Source of the DNA: Streptosporangium sp. NBC_01495
GTDB taxonomy: Bacteria > Actinomycetota > Actinomycetes > Streptosporangiales > Streptosporangiaceae
DNA: 64,000 bases
Direction of reading: 5' to 3'
Assembly (NCBI RefSeq): GCF_036250735.1
Contig: NZ_CP109430.1
Location: 9,610,001 to 9,674,000 of the forward strand
Under the pieces are notes generated by a model. It was given only the letters and a program-made list of their open reading frames with translations. It was not told the DNA's origin and searched no databases. This document shows positions 15,295 to 23,574 of the stretch, piece after piece. The first letter of the stretch is position 1, and each line of letters starts with the position of its first letter. Both the position numbers and the translations under genes were made by a program.

Positions 15295-17835
15295 CTACTC
15301 GCGCGCGCCGATCGCCTCGACCGGACGCCGGCTGAGGGCGAGCCGGGCGGGCAGCGCCGTGGCGACCAGGGCGAGGGCGGCCGCGACGGAGATCACCGCG
15401 AGGTAGGTGAGCGGCGGGACGTACGGCACGGCCGAGCCGGTCATGCCCGTGCTGAACGCCGACAGGGTGATCAGCGCGATCGCCGTCCCGATGGTCACCG
15501 CGACCGCGACCGCGGTCAGGGTCTCCAGCCTGAGCATCCGCAGCGCCTGCCGCCGCGTGGTGCCGACCAGGCGCAGCAGCGCGAGCTCCCGCGACCTCGC
15601 CGAGGTGGACATGGCCAGGGTGTTGACCACGGCGATGGCGGTGAACGCGATGATCAGCCCCATCGCCACGTAGTTCACCTCGGCGTTGGCCGCGCCCGCC
15701 TCGGCGGCCTGGGCCCGGTCCAGCACGCCGGCGTCCGGCACGGCCCGTTCCAGGTCCGCCCGGGTCAGCGAGGGGGCCGCGACCAGCACGGTCCCGAGCG
15801 GGTCGTCCACGTGCCCGGCCACCAGCGCGTGGGAGAGCGTGAGTTCGCCGAATCCCAGCCCGCGATTGTAGAGCGCGATGACGCGGAGTTCGGCGGGGGT
15901 GCCGTCGCCGAGTGTCAGGCGGATCTTCGCGCCCACCGAGACACCGAGCCGCTCGGCCGCCGTCCGGCTGACCGCGACGGAGCCGTTGTCGAGATCGTCG
16001 AGCTTCCCCGCGACCACACCCAGGTCCATGGTCTTGGCGAGCCCGTCGGCGGTCACGGCCTGCGCGCCGTACTTGTCCAGGCCCACCCGCACCGAGGTGC
16101 GCAACACCTCGGTGACCGCCTCGACACCCGGGACCTCGCGCACGGCCGCCGCCGTGCTGGAGGGAACGTGCGGGCCGAGGATGTGCTCCGCCCGGGTGCC
16201 CGCCGTCGCCTGTTCCTGGGCCGCGTGCCCCATGGTGGTCTGTACGAACAGGATCGTGCAGGTCATCGCCACCATCAGGCTGAGCGGCGTGATGACCGAG
16301 GCCAGCCGCTTGGATCCGGCCCTCAGGTTGGCCGCGGCCAGGTATCCGCCCACCCGGGACGCGCGTAGCGGCACCCCGAGCAGGGCCGTCGCCGTACGGG
16401 CGATCACCGGGCCGAGCAGCGCGACGGCGATCGTCCACACCAGCGCGGTGAGCATGGTGACCGGGCCGGAGGCCGCCTCGGTCGACAGGGCCGACAGCAA
16501 CAGCGTCAGCGCGACGCCGACCGCGGTGCACAGCAGACCGGCGACCATCCTGCCCCGGGGCATGCGCGCGGCCGGCAGCTCCGCCTCGCCGAGCGCCTCC
16601 ACCGGGCGGATCCTCACGGCGCGGCGGGCCGAGAGGCGAGCCGCCGCCCACGCAGCCACCATGGTGGTCAGCAGCGCGGCGAACATGGGAATCGGGCTCA
16701 CCACCAGCCGCAGGTTCTCCGGCATCGCGCCCAGCGCGACGAACCTGGACCGCAACCAGAATCCCAAGCCGACGCCGGCCGCCGAGCCGAGGACTCCGGC
16801 CACCACGCTGATCAGCACGGCCTCGCCGCCGAGCATAGCGCGCACCTGACGGGGAGTGGCCGCGACGGCCCTGAGCAGGGCGATCTCCCGCTGGCGCTGC
16901 TGGATGGACAGCGCGAACGTGCCGACGACGACGAGGACCGCCACCAGCAGCGAGGTCCCGCCGATCGCGCCGCCAAGGCTGATCAGCCTCACCCGCGACT
17001 CCTCGGCGTCCAGGAACTCCACGGTGCCGCGTTCGTCCCCCGTGTAGGCGAGCGCCCTGACATCCGGCGCCGCCCCACGTCCGTCGGCGGCCGCCGCGCC
17101 CTTCCGTACGGCGTCCGCAGGCGCCGCGCCCGTCGGTGCCGCGCCCGTCGGTGCCGCGTCCTTCAGCGCCGCGTCCTTCAGCGCCGCGGACACGTCCACC
17201 TCGGGGAAGACGCCGATCGCGCTGACCTGCCCCGGCCGGCCGGCCAGACGCCGGGACTCGGCTGTGGCGAAGAACAACGTGTCCTGGCTGGGCAGGTTCT
17301 GCGCGGTGACGCCGGTCACCAGATAGGTCCTGCTCCCCGCCACCGTCCGCACGGGCACGCGGGCGCCCACGGAGAACCCCGACGCGGCCTCCACGACCAC
17401 CTCTCCCACCGCTCTCGGCTCGCGTCCCGAGCGCAACGTGAACGGGGTGAGCGCCGCCGACTCCCAGCCGTGCCCCTGGAACCGGCGGCCCGCGACGTAG
17501 GCGGGGAAGGTCACCTCGGTGACCACACGCGAGACGCCGGGAACCTGGCGCAGCCGCTCGGCCAGGGACGCGGAGACCCAGGCCCGCTCGGACAGCGGCT
17601 TGGCCTTGGTCTTGACCTTCCCCTTCGGCTCGCGGGTCGTCTGGCGGGCGAACTGGTCACCGGTGACGATCACCGGGGTGCCCGCGTAGCGCTCGGGGGT
17701 GATGCTCGCGCGCAGCCCCGTCTCCAGCAGCATGCCGCAGGCGCAGACCAGCGCGGCGGCGCAGAGCAGGGCGACGAAAGCCCCCGCGAAGGCGGCCTTG
17801 CGATGCCGGAGCGTCCTCATCGTCAAGGAGATCAT
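15295..17835 (-). CDS. ABC transporter permease, FtsX/MacB-like, 846 residues
   Basis: A large permease with a duplicated FtsX architecture: TM1 near residues 15-36, an extracellular region to about 275, three TM segments (LLVAVLVVVGTFALS, later), a linker, then a second periplasm-facing domain and three more segments ending near the C-terminal RRPVEAIGARE. Two copies of the motif LALLRxxxxT/GTxRQxxRML occur (near 300 and 760). Such systems export lipids, peptides or antibiotics. The ATG overlaps the ATPase stop by 1 nt (TGATG), so the pair is coupled. A repeated AAPTGAAPTGAAPADA stretch lies near residues 230-245. A longer apparent reading frame upstream is a shadow through the ATPase gene. 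Confidence 0.9.
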   Translation of the reverse strand: MISLTMRTLRHRKAAFAGAFVALLCAAALVCACGMLLETGLRASITPERYAGTPVIVTGDQFARQTTREPKGKVKTKAKPLSERAWVSASLAERLRQVPGVSRVVTEVTFPAYVAGRRFQGHGWESAALTPFTLRSGREPRAVGEVVVEAASGFSVGARVPVRTVAGSRTYLVTGVTAQNLPSQDTLFFATAESRRLAGRPGQVSAIGVFPEVDVSAALKDAALKDAAPTGAAPTGAAPADAVRKGAAAADGRGAAPDVRALAYTGDERGTVEFLDAEESRVRLISLGGAIGGTSLLVAVLVVVGTFALSIQQRQREIALLRAVAATPRQVRAMLGGEAVLISVVAGVLGSAAGVGLGFWLRSRFVALGAMPENLRLVVSPIPMFAALLTTMVAAWAAARLSARRAVRIRPVEALGEAELPAARMPRGRMVAGLLCTAVGVALTLLLSALSTEAASGPVTMLTALVWTIAVALLGPVIARTATALLGVPLRASRVGGYLAAANLRAGSKRLASVITPLSLMVAMTCTILFVQTTMGHAAQEQATAGTRAEHILGPHVPSSTAAAVREVPGVEAVTEVLRTSVRVGLDKYGAQAVTADGLAKTMDLGVVAGKLDDLDNGSVAVSRTAAERLGVSVGAKIRLTLGDGTPAELRVIALYNRGLGFGELTLSHALVAGHVDDPLGTVLVAAPSLTRADLERAVPDAGVLDRAQAAEAGAANAEVNYVAMGLIIAFTAIAVVNTLAMSTSARSRELALLRLVGTTRRQALRMLRLETLTAVAVAVTIGTAIALITLSAFSTGMTGSAVPYVPPLTYLAVISVAAALALVATALPARLALSRRPVEAIGARE

Positions 17836-18566
17836 CACACCCACGCTCCCAGCCTGGTCATCCGCTCGGCGACCCGCTCCGCGGTGGGAGCCGTCACGAT
17901 GTCCACGATCCTGCCGTCGGCCAGGAACAGCACCGTGTCGGCGTAGGAGGCGGCCACCGGGTCGTGGGTGACCATCACCACCGTCTGCCCCATCCCGTCC
18001 ACGACCTCCCGCAGCAGCGTCAGCACGTCGCGGGCGGTCATCGTGTCCAGCGCGCCGGTCGGCTCGTCGCCGAACACGACCTCGGGCCTGGTGACCAGTG
18101 CCCTGGCGATGGCCACCCGCTGCTGCTGTCCACCGGACAGCTGCGCGGGCCGGTGGCTCGTCCGCCCCTCCAGGCCCACCCTGGACACGACCTCGTTCAG
18201 CCACGCCCTGTCCACCTTCGCGCCCGCCAACCGCAGCGGCAGCGTGATGTTCTCGATCACGGTGAGCGCCGAGACCAGGTTGAACGCCTGGAACACGAAG
18301 CCGACCCGCTGCCTGCGCAGCTCGGTCAGCGCTGTCTCGTTCATCCCCGCCAGTTCGGTGCCACCGAGCCGTACCGAACCCGAGGACGGCACGTCCAGCC
18401 CCGCCGCGCAGTGCAGGAACGTGCTCTTGCCCGACCCGGAAGGGCCCATCACCGCGGTGAAACTCCCCCGGGGAATGCCTGCCGATACCTCGCGAAGGGC
18501 CGCGACCGCGCCCTGGCCCTTCCCGTACACCTTGCTCACCGCGTCCAACCGCACCACATCTGTCAT
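17835..18566 (-). CDS. ABC transporter ATP-binding protein, LolD/MacB type
   Basis: A 243-residue ATPase with Walker A GPSGSGKSTFLHC (about 41-53), Q-loop VFQAFNL, signature LSGGQQQRVAIARAL (about 142-156), Walker B VVFGDEPTGALD and H-loop VTHDP. It is typical of the MacB/LolD class that energises FtsX-like permeases. It is coupled to the permease by a 1-nt stop/start overlap. The divergent response regulator and the tandem kinase beyond it suggest signal-controlled export, as in antibiotic-resistance modules. Confidence 0.93.
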   Translation of the reverse strand: MTDVVRLDAVSKVYGKGQGAVAALREVSAGIPRGSFTAVMGPSGSGKSTFLHCAAGLDVPSSGSVRLGGTELAGMNETALTELRRQRVGFVFQAFNLVSALTVIENITLPLRLAGAKVDRAWLNEVVSRVGLEGRTSHRPAQLSGGQQQRVAIARALVTRPEVVFGDEPTGALDTMTARDVLTLLREVVDGMGQTVVMVTHDPVAASYADTVLFLADGRIVDIVTAPTAERVAERMTRLGAWV

Positions 18567-18664
18567 GGCTTCTACCCTGCTGACCAGGCGCGGAACAGGC
18601 CAGGGAGGCGATCACCCATACGCCATGACCTCGTCCCGATCTGGACACTGATAGACATATCTCT

Positions 18665-19273
18665 GTGATTCGTGTGCTTCTAGCCGAGGACCAGCACGTC
18701 ATCAGGGGCGCCCTGGTCGCGCTGCTCAGCCTCGAACCGGACCTGGAGATCGTGGCCGCGGTCGAGTCGGGCGACGCCGCCGTCCCCTCGGCCCTGGTCC
18801 ACCGTCCGGATGTCGCGGTGCTCGACATCGACATGCCCGGCACGCTCGACGGCCTGGCAGCCGCCGCCGAACTACGCGTGAAGCTGCCGTCGTGCCGCAC
18901 GCTCATGCTGACCGGGCATGGCAAGCCGGGCCACCTGCGCCGCGCGCTCGGGGCCGGGGTGGACGGGTTCCTGCTGAAGACCGCGCCGCCCGAGGACCTG
19001 GTCGCGGCGATCCGCAAGGTCATGTCGGGAGAGCGGGTGCTCGACCCCTCGCTCGCGGTCACCGCCTGGGACCTGTCCGACAATCCACTGACCTCCCGGG
19101 AGGCCGACGTGCTGCGCCTGGCGGCGGGCGGCGCCGACGCGGCCGAGATCGCAGCCCGGCTCTTCCTCGGCGCGGGGACGGTGCGCAACTACCTGACCGC
19201 CATCGTCGCCAAGCTCAACGCCCGCAACCGCACCGACGCCGTCCGCATCGCCACCGAGGCGGGCTGGATCTAG
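18665..19273 (+). CDS. NarL-type response regulator
   Basis: A 202-residue regulator: receiver pocket VLLAEDQHVIR, phospho-Asp in VAVLDIDMPG near residue 55, Lys in FLLKTAPPED near 103, and a LuxR helix-turn-helix LTSREADVLRLAAGGADAAE (about 139-158). The GTG start is 98 bp from the divergent ABC ATPase gene, and the stop overlaps that of the convergent tandem kinase by 4 nt. It probably takes phosphate from that kinase and controls the ABC genes (inference from position). Confidence 0.92.
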   Translation: MIRVLLAEDQHVIRGALVALLSLEPDLEIVAAVESGDAAVPSALVHRPDVAVLDIDMPGTLDGLAAAAELRVKLPSCRTLMLTGHGKPGHLRRALGAGVDGFLLKTAPPEDLVAAIRKVMSGERVLDPSLAVTAWDLSDNPLTSREADVLRLAAGGADAAEIAARLFLGAGTVRNYLTAIVAKLNARNRTDAVRIATEAGWI

Positions 19274-21369
19274 CCGGTCGGCAGGGGGCTCGGCCGGCGG
19301 GCGACCGGCGCCTGGGCCGTCAGCTCGAACCAGCCGTCCTCGCGAGCCGTGCCGAGCCGTCCGTCCAGGGCCGCCAGGCGGGTGGTCAGGTTGCCGATTC
19401 CGGCCGAACCCGGCCGTCCCCCGGCCGGGCCCACGCCGTCGTTGCGCACCCGGAGCGACACCACGCCTTCCTCCGCCACCGTCGTGATCGCGCAGTGCCG
19501 GGCCGCGCTGTGCCTGAGCACGTTGGTCACCGCCTCCCTGAGCACCGTGCCCAGCGCGTTCTCCACCTCGGCGGGAAGCCCCTCGTGCCCCTCGTGCGCC
19601 TCGTGCGCCTCGTGCGCGAGGACGAGCTCCACCTCGATGCCCGCGGCGACCAGCACCGACCGTGCCGACTCGGCCTCGACGGCCAGCGACATCGCCTGCC
19701 GTTCGCCGGAGACGACCCGCAGGTCCGTCTCCGCTTTCTCGGCCATCGCCAGCACGTCCTCCAGCTCGGCACGGGCCCGCCCGGGATCCAGCCGTCTGGC
19801 CAGCTCGCACTTGAGCAGGATCGCGGCCAGGCTGTGCCCGAGCAGGTCGTGCAGGTCACGAGCGGCGCGCAGACGTTCCTCGACCACGGCGGAACGGGCC
19901 AGCGCCTGCCTGGCCTGCTGTAGCTCCTTCACCAGCTGGGCGAGCCTGACCAGCCCGTACACGACCAGCCCGGTCACGAGTGTGCTCGCGGTGAAGTTGA
20001 CCGTCAGCGGGAACGGCAGGCCGAGCAGCACCGCGCTCACCGCCACGCTCGCCATCACGCATCCGACCAGCGGCCAGGCCACCGCCCACGGGAGCGCGAG
20101 CAGGACCGGACCGGCGAGGAACCCGGCGATGCCCAGCCATGCCTTGCCGAACACCGGAATCGGCAGGTAGGTGAGCAGCGCCATCAGCACGAGCGCGCGC
20201 GGGTGACGCCCGGTGATCGAACGGATCTGCATGACGACGATCACGGCGAGACAGACCGCCGCCGGTACCGCCAGGCTCCCGGGGACGAGCAGCAGCGCCT
20301 TGACCGAGAACCCGGCCAGCACGGCGGCCAGCAGCGCGAGGGACAGCCTGTAGGCGCCCGGGTCCTCGACGGCCTCCACCGGCCCGTGGGTGCCGGGGAG
20401 TACGGCCTCGACGGTGAGCCGGCCTTCGGCGGACAGGCTCGTGGAAATACCGCCGCCGGCCTGGCCTGCCTGCCGGACCAGGTCGGCCAGGCTCTCGTCC
20501 TGGGCCGTGCGGGCGCCGTCGTGGGTGACGCGCAGCCGTACCGTACCGTCCGCCGCGGTGGTCTCGATCACGCACGTCCTGGCGGTGTTCTGCCGGAGGA
20601 CCTCGGTCACCGCCTCCCGCAACACGGCCGCGAGCAGCGCGCCCGCGGGACCGAGCGGTTCGCTGTGCCCGACACGCACCTCCGCCGTGATCCCCGCCGC
20701 CGCGAGCATCGCGCGGGCGGTCGTCACCTCGGGCGCCAGGGACGTGGCCCGGTAGCCCGCGGCGGCGTTCCTGGTGTCGGCCAGGGAGCGACGGGCGGTG
20801 CCCACGACCTCACCGAGCACCTCGGCCGTGCGTTCCGGCCGCTCCAGGACGAGCCGGACGCCGCCGACGATCGCGGCGAGCCCCCTGCCGATGCCGTCGC
20901 TCAGCTCCGCGGCGATCCGCAGCCGCTCCTCGTCCGCCGCCACCATCGCCAGGGCCAGCCGGGCGGCGTGCACCTCCTCCACCCGCTCGGTGAGCCGGGT
21001 GAGACCGTAGATCAGCAGCGCGATGAGCACCATGCTGATCGCGGGATCCGCCGGACCGATGACGGCGGCGCTGATCGCCACCAGCGGGGCCAGCGGCCAC
21101 GCCGGGGTCAGCAGCAGCGACCCGCCCAGGAAACCGAGGAGTCCGACGGAGTCCCCGAAGCCGAGCGTGGCCGTGTAGCCGACCGCCGCTTGTACGGCCA
21201 GCAGCCACGGTCGCCTGAACCGCCGCAGGGAGCGGAACACGTAGACGAGCTGGAGCCCGAACGCCACGATCGCGAGAAGCGACCCCGCGAGGAGATAGAC
21301 GCCCGTGAACCCGGCGAGCACCACGACGACGATCCCCCGCGCCAGGCGAGATACCGGAACCTGCGACAA
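19270..21369 (-). CDS. Tandem histidine kinase with one degenerate kinase module
   Basis: A 699-residue protein made of two similar halves, each with four to five membrane helices, a coiled helix, a phosphoacceptor region and an HATPase-like domain. The second half has a normal motif, AARDLHDLLGHSLAAI (near 510), and REAVTNVLRHSAARHC. The first half has IAAELSDGIGRGLAAI (near 155), where the phospho-His is replaced by Ser, and its ATPase N-box REAVTEVLRQNTARTC is only partly kept. The first module is thus probably a pseudokinase that senses or modulates. The TTG start follows GGGGGAG. A short HEAHEAHEGHEG repeat lies near residue 595. Confidence 0.85.
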   Translation of the reverse strand: MSQVPVSRLARGIVVVVLAGFTGVYLLAGSLLAIVAFGLQLVYVFRSLRRFRRPWLLAVQAAVGYTATLGFGDSVGLLGFLGGSLLLTPAWPLAPLVAISAAVIGPADPAISMVLIALLIYGLTRLTERVEEVHAARLALAMVAADEERLRIAAELSDGIGRGLAAIVGGVRLVLERPERTAEVLGEVVGTARRSLADTRNAAAGYRATSLAPEVTTARAMLAAAGITAEVRVGHSEPLGPAGALLAAVLREAVTEVLRQNTARTCVIETTAADGTVRLRVTHDGARTAQDESLADLVRQAGQAGGGISTSLSAEGRLTVEAVLPGTHGPVEAVEDPGAYRLSLALLAAVLAGFSVKALLLVPGSLAVPAAVCLAVIVVMQIRSITGRHPRALVLMALLTYLPIPVFGKAWLGIAGFLAGPVLLALPWAVAWPLVGCVMASVAVSAVLLGLPFPLTVNFTASTLVTGLVVYGLVRLAQLVKELQQARQALARSAVVEERLRAARDLHDLLGHSLAAILLKCELARRLDPGRARAELEDVLAMAEKAETDLRVVSGERQAMSLAVEAESARSVLVAAGIEVELVLAHEAHEAHEGHEGLPAEVENALGTVLREAVTNVLRHSAARHCAITTVAEEGVVSLRVRNDGVGPAGGRPGSAGIGNLTTRLAALDGRLGTAREDGWFELTAQAPVARRPSPLPTG

Positions 21370-21474
21370 CCCACTCCCCCCGCCCCAGACAGGGCAAGCC
21401 TACGGGGACGACTCGAGAGAGGTACGGGCGCGGTCGAAGGAGACCTCCCTCCTCGGGAGTGAGCGAGCCCTCGC

Positions 21475-21627
21475 GGGAGCGAACGAACCTTTGTGGGAGC
21501 GAACCTTTGTGGGAGCGAACCTTCGCGGGAGCGAACCTTCGCGGGAGCGAACCTTCGCGGGAGCGAACCTTCGCGGGAGCGAACCTTCGCGGGAGCGAAC
21601 GAGCCCTCGCGGAAGCGAACGAGCCGG
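21475..21627. repeat. 16-bp tandem repeat array upstream of the tandem kinase gene
   Basis: GGGAGCGAACCTTCGC units recur every 16 bp from 21495 to 21591 (start points 21495, 21511, 21527, 21543, 21559, 21575, 21591), with degenerate flanking copies at 21475 and 21607. The first two units carry TTTGTG instead of TTCGCG. The array occupies the gap between the kinase start (21369) and the amidohydrolase remnant. There are no unique spacers, so it is not CRISPR. Confidence 0.9.
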
Positions 21628-21665
21628 ATCCGCGGATCTTCCCTTCTTCCCCCGACGCCCCGGCG

Positions 21666-22061
21666 CTACTCGGACTCCCGGCGGGTGTGGGTCGAGTCGC
21701 TGTGGTAGTCGGTGTAGGTGTAGGGGTTGTCGAGGAGGGTGGTCTGGGGGACGTCGGGATTCATCCCCTGCCGCCACGCCTCCTCTCCCATCGTCGTCCG
21801 CAGGTGGTCGACGGTCCGCTCGACCTGCCGGCGGGCGGCTGCCAGGTCGATGCCGAGCAGGCGGTGCTCGTGCTTGACGACGCGGCCGTTGACCAGGACG
21901 GTGTGCACGTCACCGCGCTGCGCCTGGAACGCGACGTGGCCGTAGGGGTTGAGCAGCGGGAACGAGACCGGTGAGTGCTCGTTCTTGATCAGGACGATGT
22001 CGGCCTTGCGGCCCGCCTCCAGGGCGCCGAGCTCACCGTCACGGCCGAGGGCGCGCGCACC
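21666..22061 (-). pseudogene. 5'-truncated amidohydrolase (cytosine-deaminase/ATZ-TRZ type)
   Basis: The minus strand encodes about 131 residues of an amidohydrolase C-terminus: GARALGRDGELGALEAGRKA, then DIVLIKNEHSPV, NPYGHVAFQAQRGDVHTVLVNG (part) and RVVKHEHRLLGID. This is the end of the TIM-barrel and the returning beta-sandwich. The metal-binding HxH and catalytic Asp that precede it are absent, because the gene stops abruptly near 22061 and meets the truncated dehydrogenase of the opposite strand. It should be inactive. Confidence 0.8.
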
Positions 22062-22301
22062 GCCCCGGGTGGCCCGATCGACTCGGCCACCCTTCGCGGC
22101 AGGTCACTGCGCCTGCTCGGCTACACCAACAACGAGCTGACCCCGGAGCGGCGCGCCGCCTCGCTCGCGCTCATCGCCGAACAGGCCATGCTCGGCACCC
22201 TGTCCGTCGCCCACGAGAGCATGCCCCTGCGAGATGCCGGGAAGGCGTGGCGGCGCCAGCGCGAGGGCACCGCGACCGGCCGGATCGTCCTCATCCCCTG
22301 A
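22050..22301 (+). pseudogene. 5'-truncated zinc-type alcohol dehydrogenase/quinone reductase
   Basis: About 80 codons read GGPIDSATLRGRSLRLLGYT, NNELTPERRAASLALI and SMPLRDAGKAWRRQREGTATGRIVLIP (in parts). This is the C-terminal end of the medium-chain dehydrogenase family, whose last residues are G-R-x-V-L-x-P. The Rossmann GxGxxG and the catalytic domain are missing. The 5' break coincides with that of the amidohydrolase remnant, so one event removed the starts of two divergent genes. Confidence 0.78.
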
Positions 22302-22360
22302 ACGACTCCCCGAACCGCCCGGACGACCCGTCGGATCGTCCTCACTCCCCGAACGACCTG

Positions 22361-22405
22361 GGTGGTTCGGGTGGTTCGGGTGGTTCGGGTGGTTCGGGTG
22401 GCTCG
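22361..22405. repeat. 9-bp tandem repeat GGTGGTTCG
   Basis: Five consecutive 9-bp units, the last with one change (GGTGGCTCG), lie between the dehydrogenase remnant and the IclR gene. They encode nothing on either strand that I can support. Confidence 0.85.
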
Positions 22406-22505
22406 GGCGCCTGGGCGAGACCCGAACCGCCGGTCGGAACGCGGCCGTCCGGATCGTCCCCACTTCCCGAGCGGCCCGAGCGGCCCGGACGACCCGGGCC
22501 GCCGG

Positions 22506-23312
22506 TCAGGACGCGGTCGTCCGGGTCACGTGGGGCACCGTCTCCAGCCGGGCGAAGTCCGCGCTGATCTCACCGGCGGTCTGGAGCAGCGGCGGAAGGT
22601 GCTCCTCCAGGAGGCGTTGCAGAGAGGTCTCCGCGGCGTGGCTGTTGACGTTGATCCCGGCGATCACGCGCCCGGACCCGTCACGCAGCGGCGCGGCGAC
22701 CGAACGGATGCCCGGCGCGAGCTGCTCGTCGGTGAACGCCCAGCCGCGCGCGCGGACCTCGCGCAGCTCGGCGTCCAGCTCCTCGCGGCCGATCCGCCGT
22801 GGTTCGATTCCGGAGCGGGACGGCTCGGCCAGCACGTGGTCCACCTCCTCGGGAGCCAGCGCGGCCAGGCAGACCTTGCCCAGCGAGGTCGCCTGCGCCG
22901 GAAACCGGGTGCCGATCTGCACGGCCAGACCCACGATCTTGGGCACCGCGACCCGGGCCACGTAGACGATGTCGGAGCCGTCGAGCTGGGCGATCGAGCA
23001 CGACTCACCGGTGCGGGCGACGAGCCTTTCCAGGTGCGGGCGGGCGACGTCCCACAACCCCATCGAGCGCACGTAAGCCACCCCCAGGTCCAGCACCCGG
23101 GGGGTCAGCGCGAACCCGCCCTCGCACGAACGCACGTAGCCCAGCTCCTGGAGGGTGAGCAGGATCCGCCGGGTGGTCGGCCGGGCCAGACCGGTCGCCG
23201 TGGCCACCTGGGTCAGCGACATCACCGGCCGGCGGGGCTGGAAGGCGGTGACGACCTCCAACCCCCGGGCCAGTGCTTCGATGAAATCCGGTCCGACGCC
23301 TTCCCGCGGCAT
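22506..23312 (-). CDS. IclR-family regulator, PcaR/PobR type
   Basis: A 268-residue IclR protein. The winged helix is MSLTQVATATGLARPTTRRI (about residues 31-50) with ELGYVRSCEGGFALTPRVLDLG as wing (part). The effector domain has CSIAQLDGSDIVYVARV, RFPAQATSLGKVCLAAL and IAGINVNSHAAETS, the pattern of PcaR/PobR regulators of aromatic catabolism. The ATG at 23312 has GAGGAG 7 nt upstream. A 15-bp perfect dyad lies 76-118 bp upstream. The adjacent catabolic genes at 21666 and 22050 are broken, so its original targets may be lost. Confidence 0.9.
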   Translation of the reverse strand: MPREGVGPDFIEALARGLEVVTAFQPRRPVMSLTQVATATGLARPTTRRILLTLQELGYVRSCEGGFALTPRVLDLGVAYVRSMGLWDVARPHLERLVARTGESCSIAQLDGSDIVYVARVAVPKIVGLAVQIGTRFPAQATSLGKVCLAALAPEEVDHVLAEPSRSGIEPRRIGREELDAELREVRARGWAFTDEQLAPGIRSVAAPLRDGSGRVIAGINVNSHAAETSLQRLLEEHLPPLLQTAGEISADFARLETVPHVTRTTAS

Positions 23313-23387
23313 GCACCGACTCCTCACGACAGGGTTGTTACAGGACAGCCCACCCTACGGAGGACCGGCATCCGGACAGATCGAGCG

Positions 23388-23430
23388 ACTACGTGGGCAT
23401 ATTCGCCCCTAGCTTATATGCCCACGTAGT
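23388..23430. promoter_or_regulatory. Perfect 15-bp inverted repeat upstream of the IclR gene
   Basis: ACTACGTGGGCATAT (23388-23402) and ATATGCCCACGTAGT (23416-23430) are exact reverse complements separated by 13 bp. There is no T-tract, and the site lies upstream of the IclR start rather than after a gene, so an operator is more likely than a terminator. Confidence 0.8.
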
Positions 23431-23574
23431 ACGGCACTATGGAGATGTCCTTCCGCCGTATCGCAACCCCCGCCCCGGCCAGCAGCCGAGGCGGCAGTCC
23501 CTTTTCGCTCGCTGAGCGGACAAGTAGCCATTCTCCGGCGCGGTCACCGGCCAGGTGTCCCCTCGGCTCCGGCG

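Noticed and set aside
15295..19188. A 1297-codon minus frame covering permease, ATPase and regulator regions
   Set aside because: Only the permease part shows homology; the rest is a shadow in another frame of the ATPase gene.
21475..21627. Tandem repeats considered as a CRISPR array
   Set aside because: Units are contiguous 16-mers without unique spacers, and no cas genes are present.
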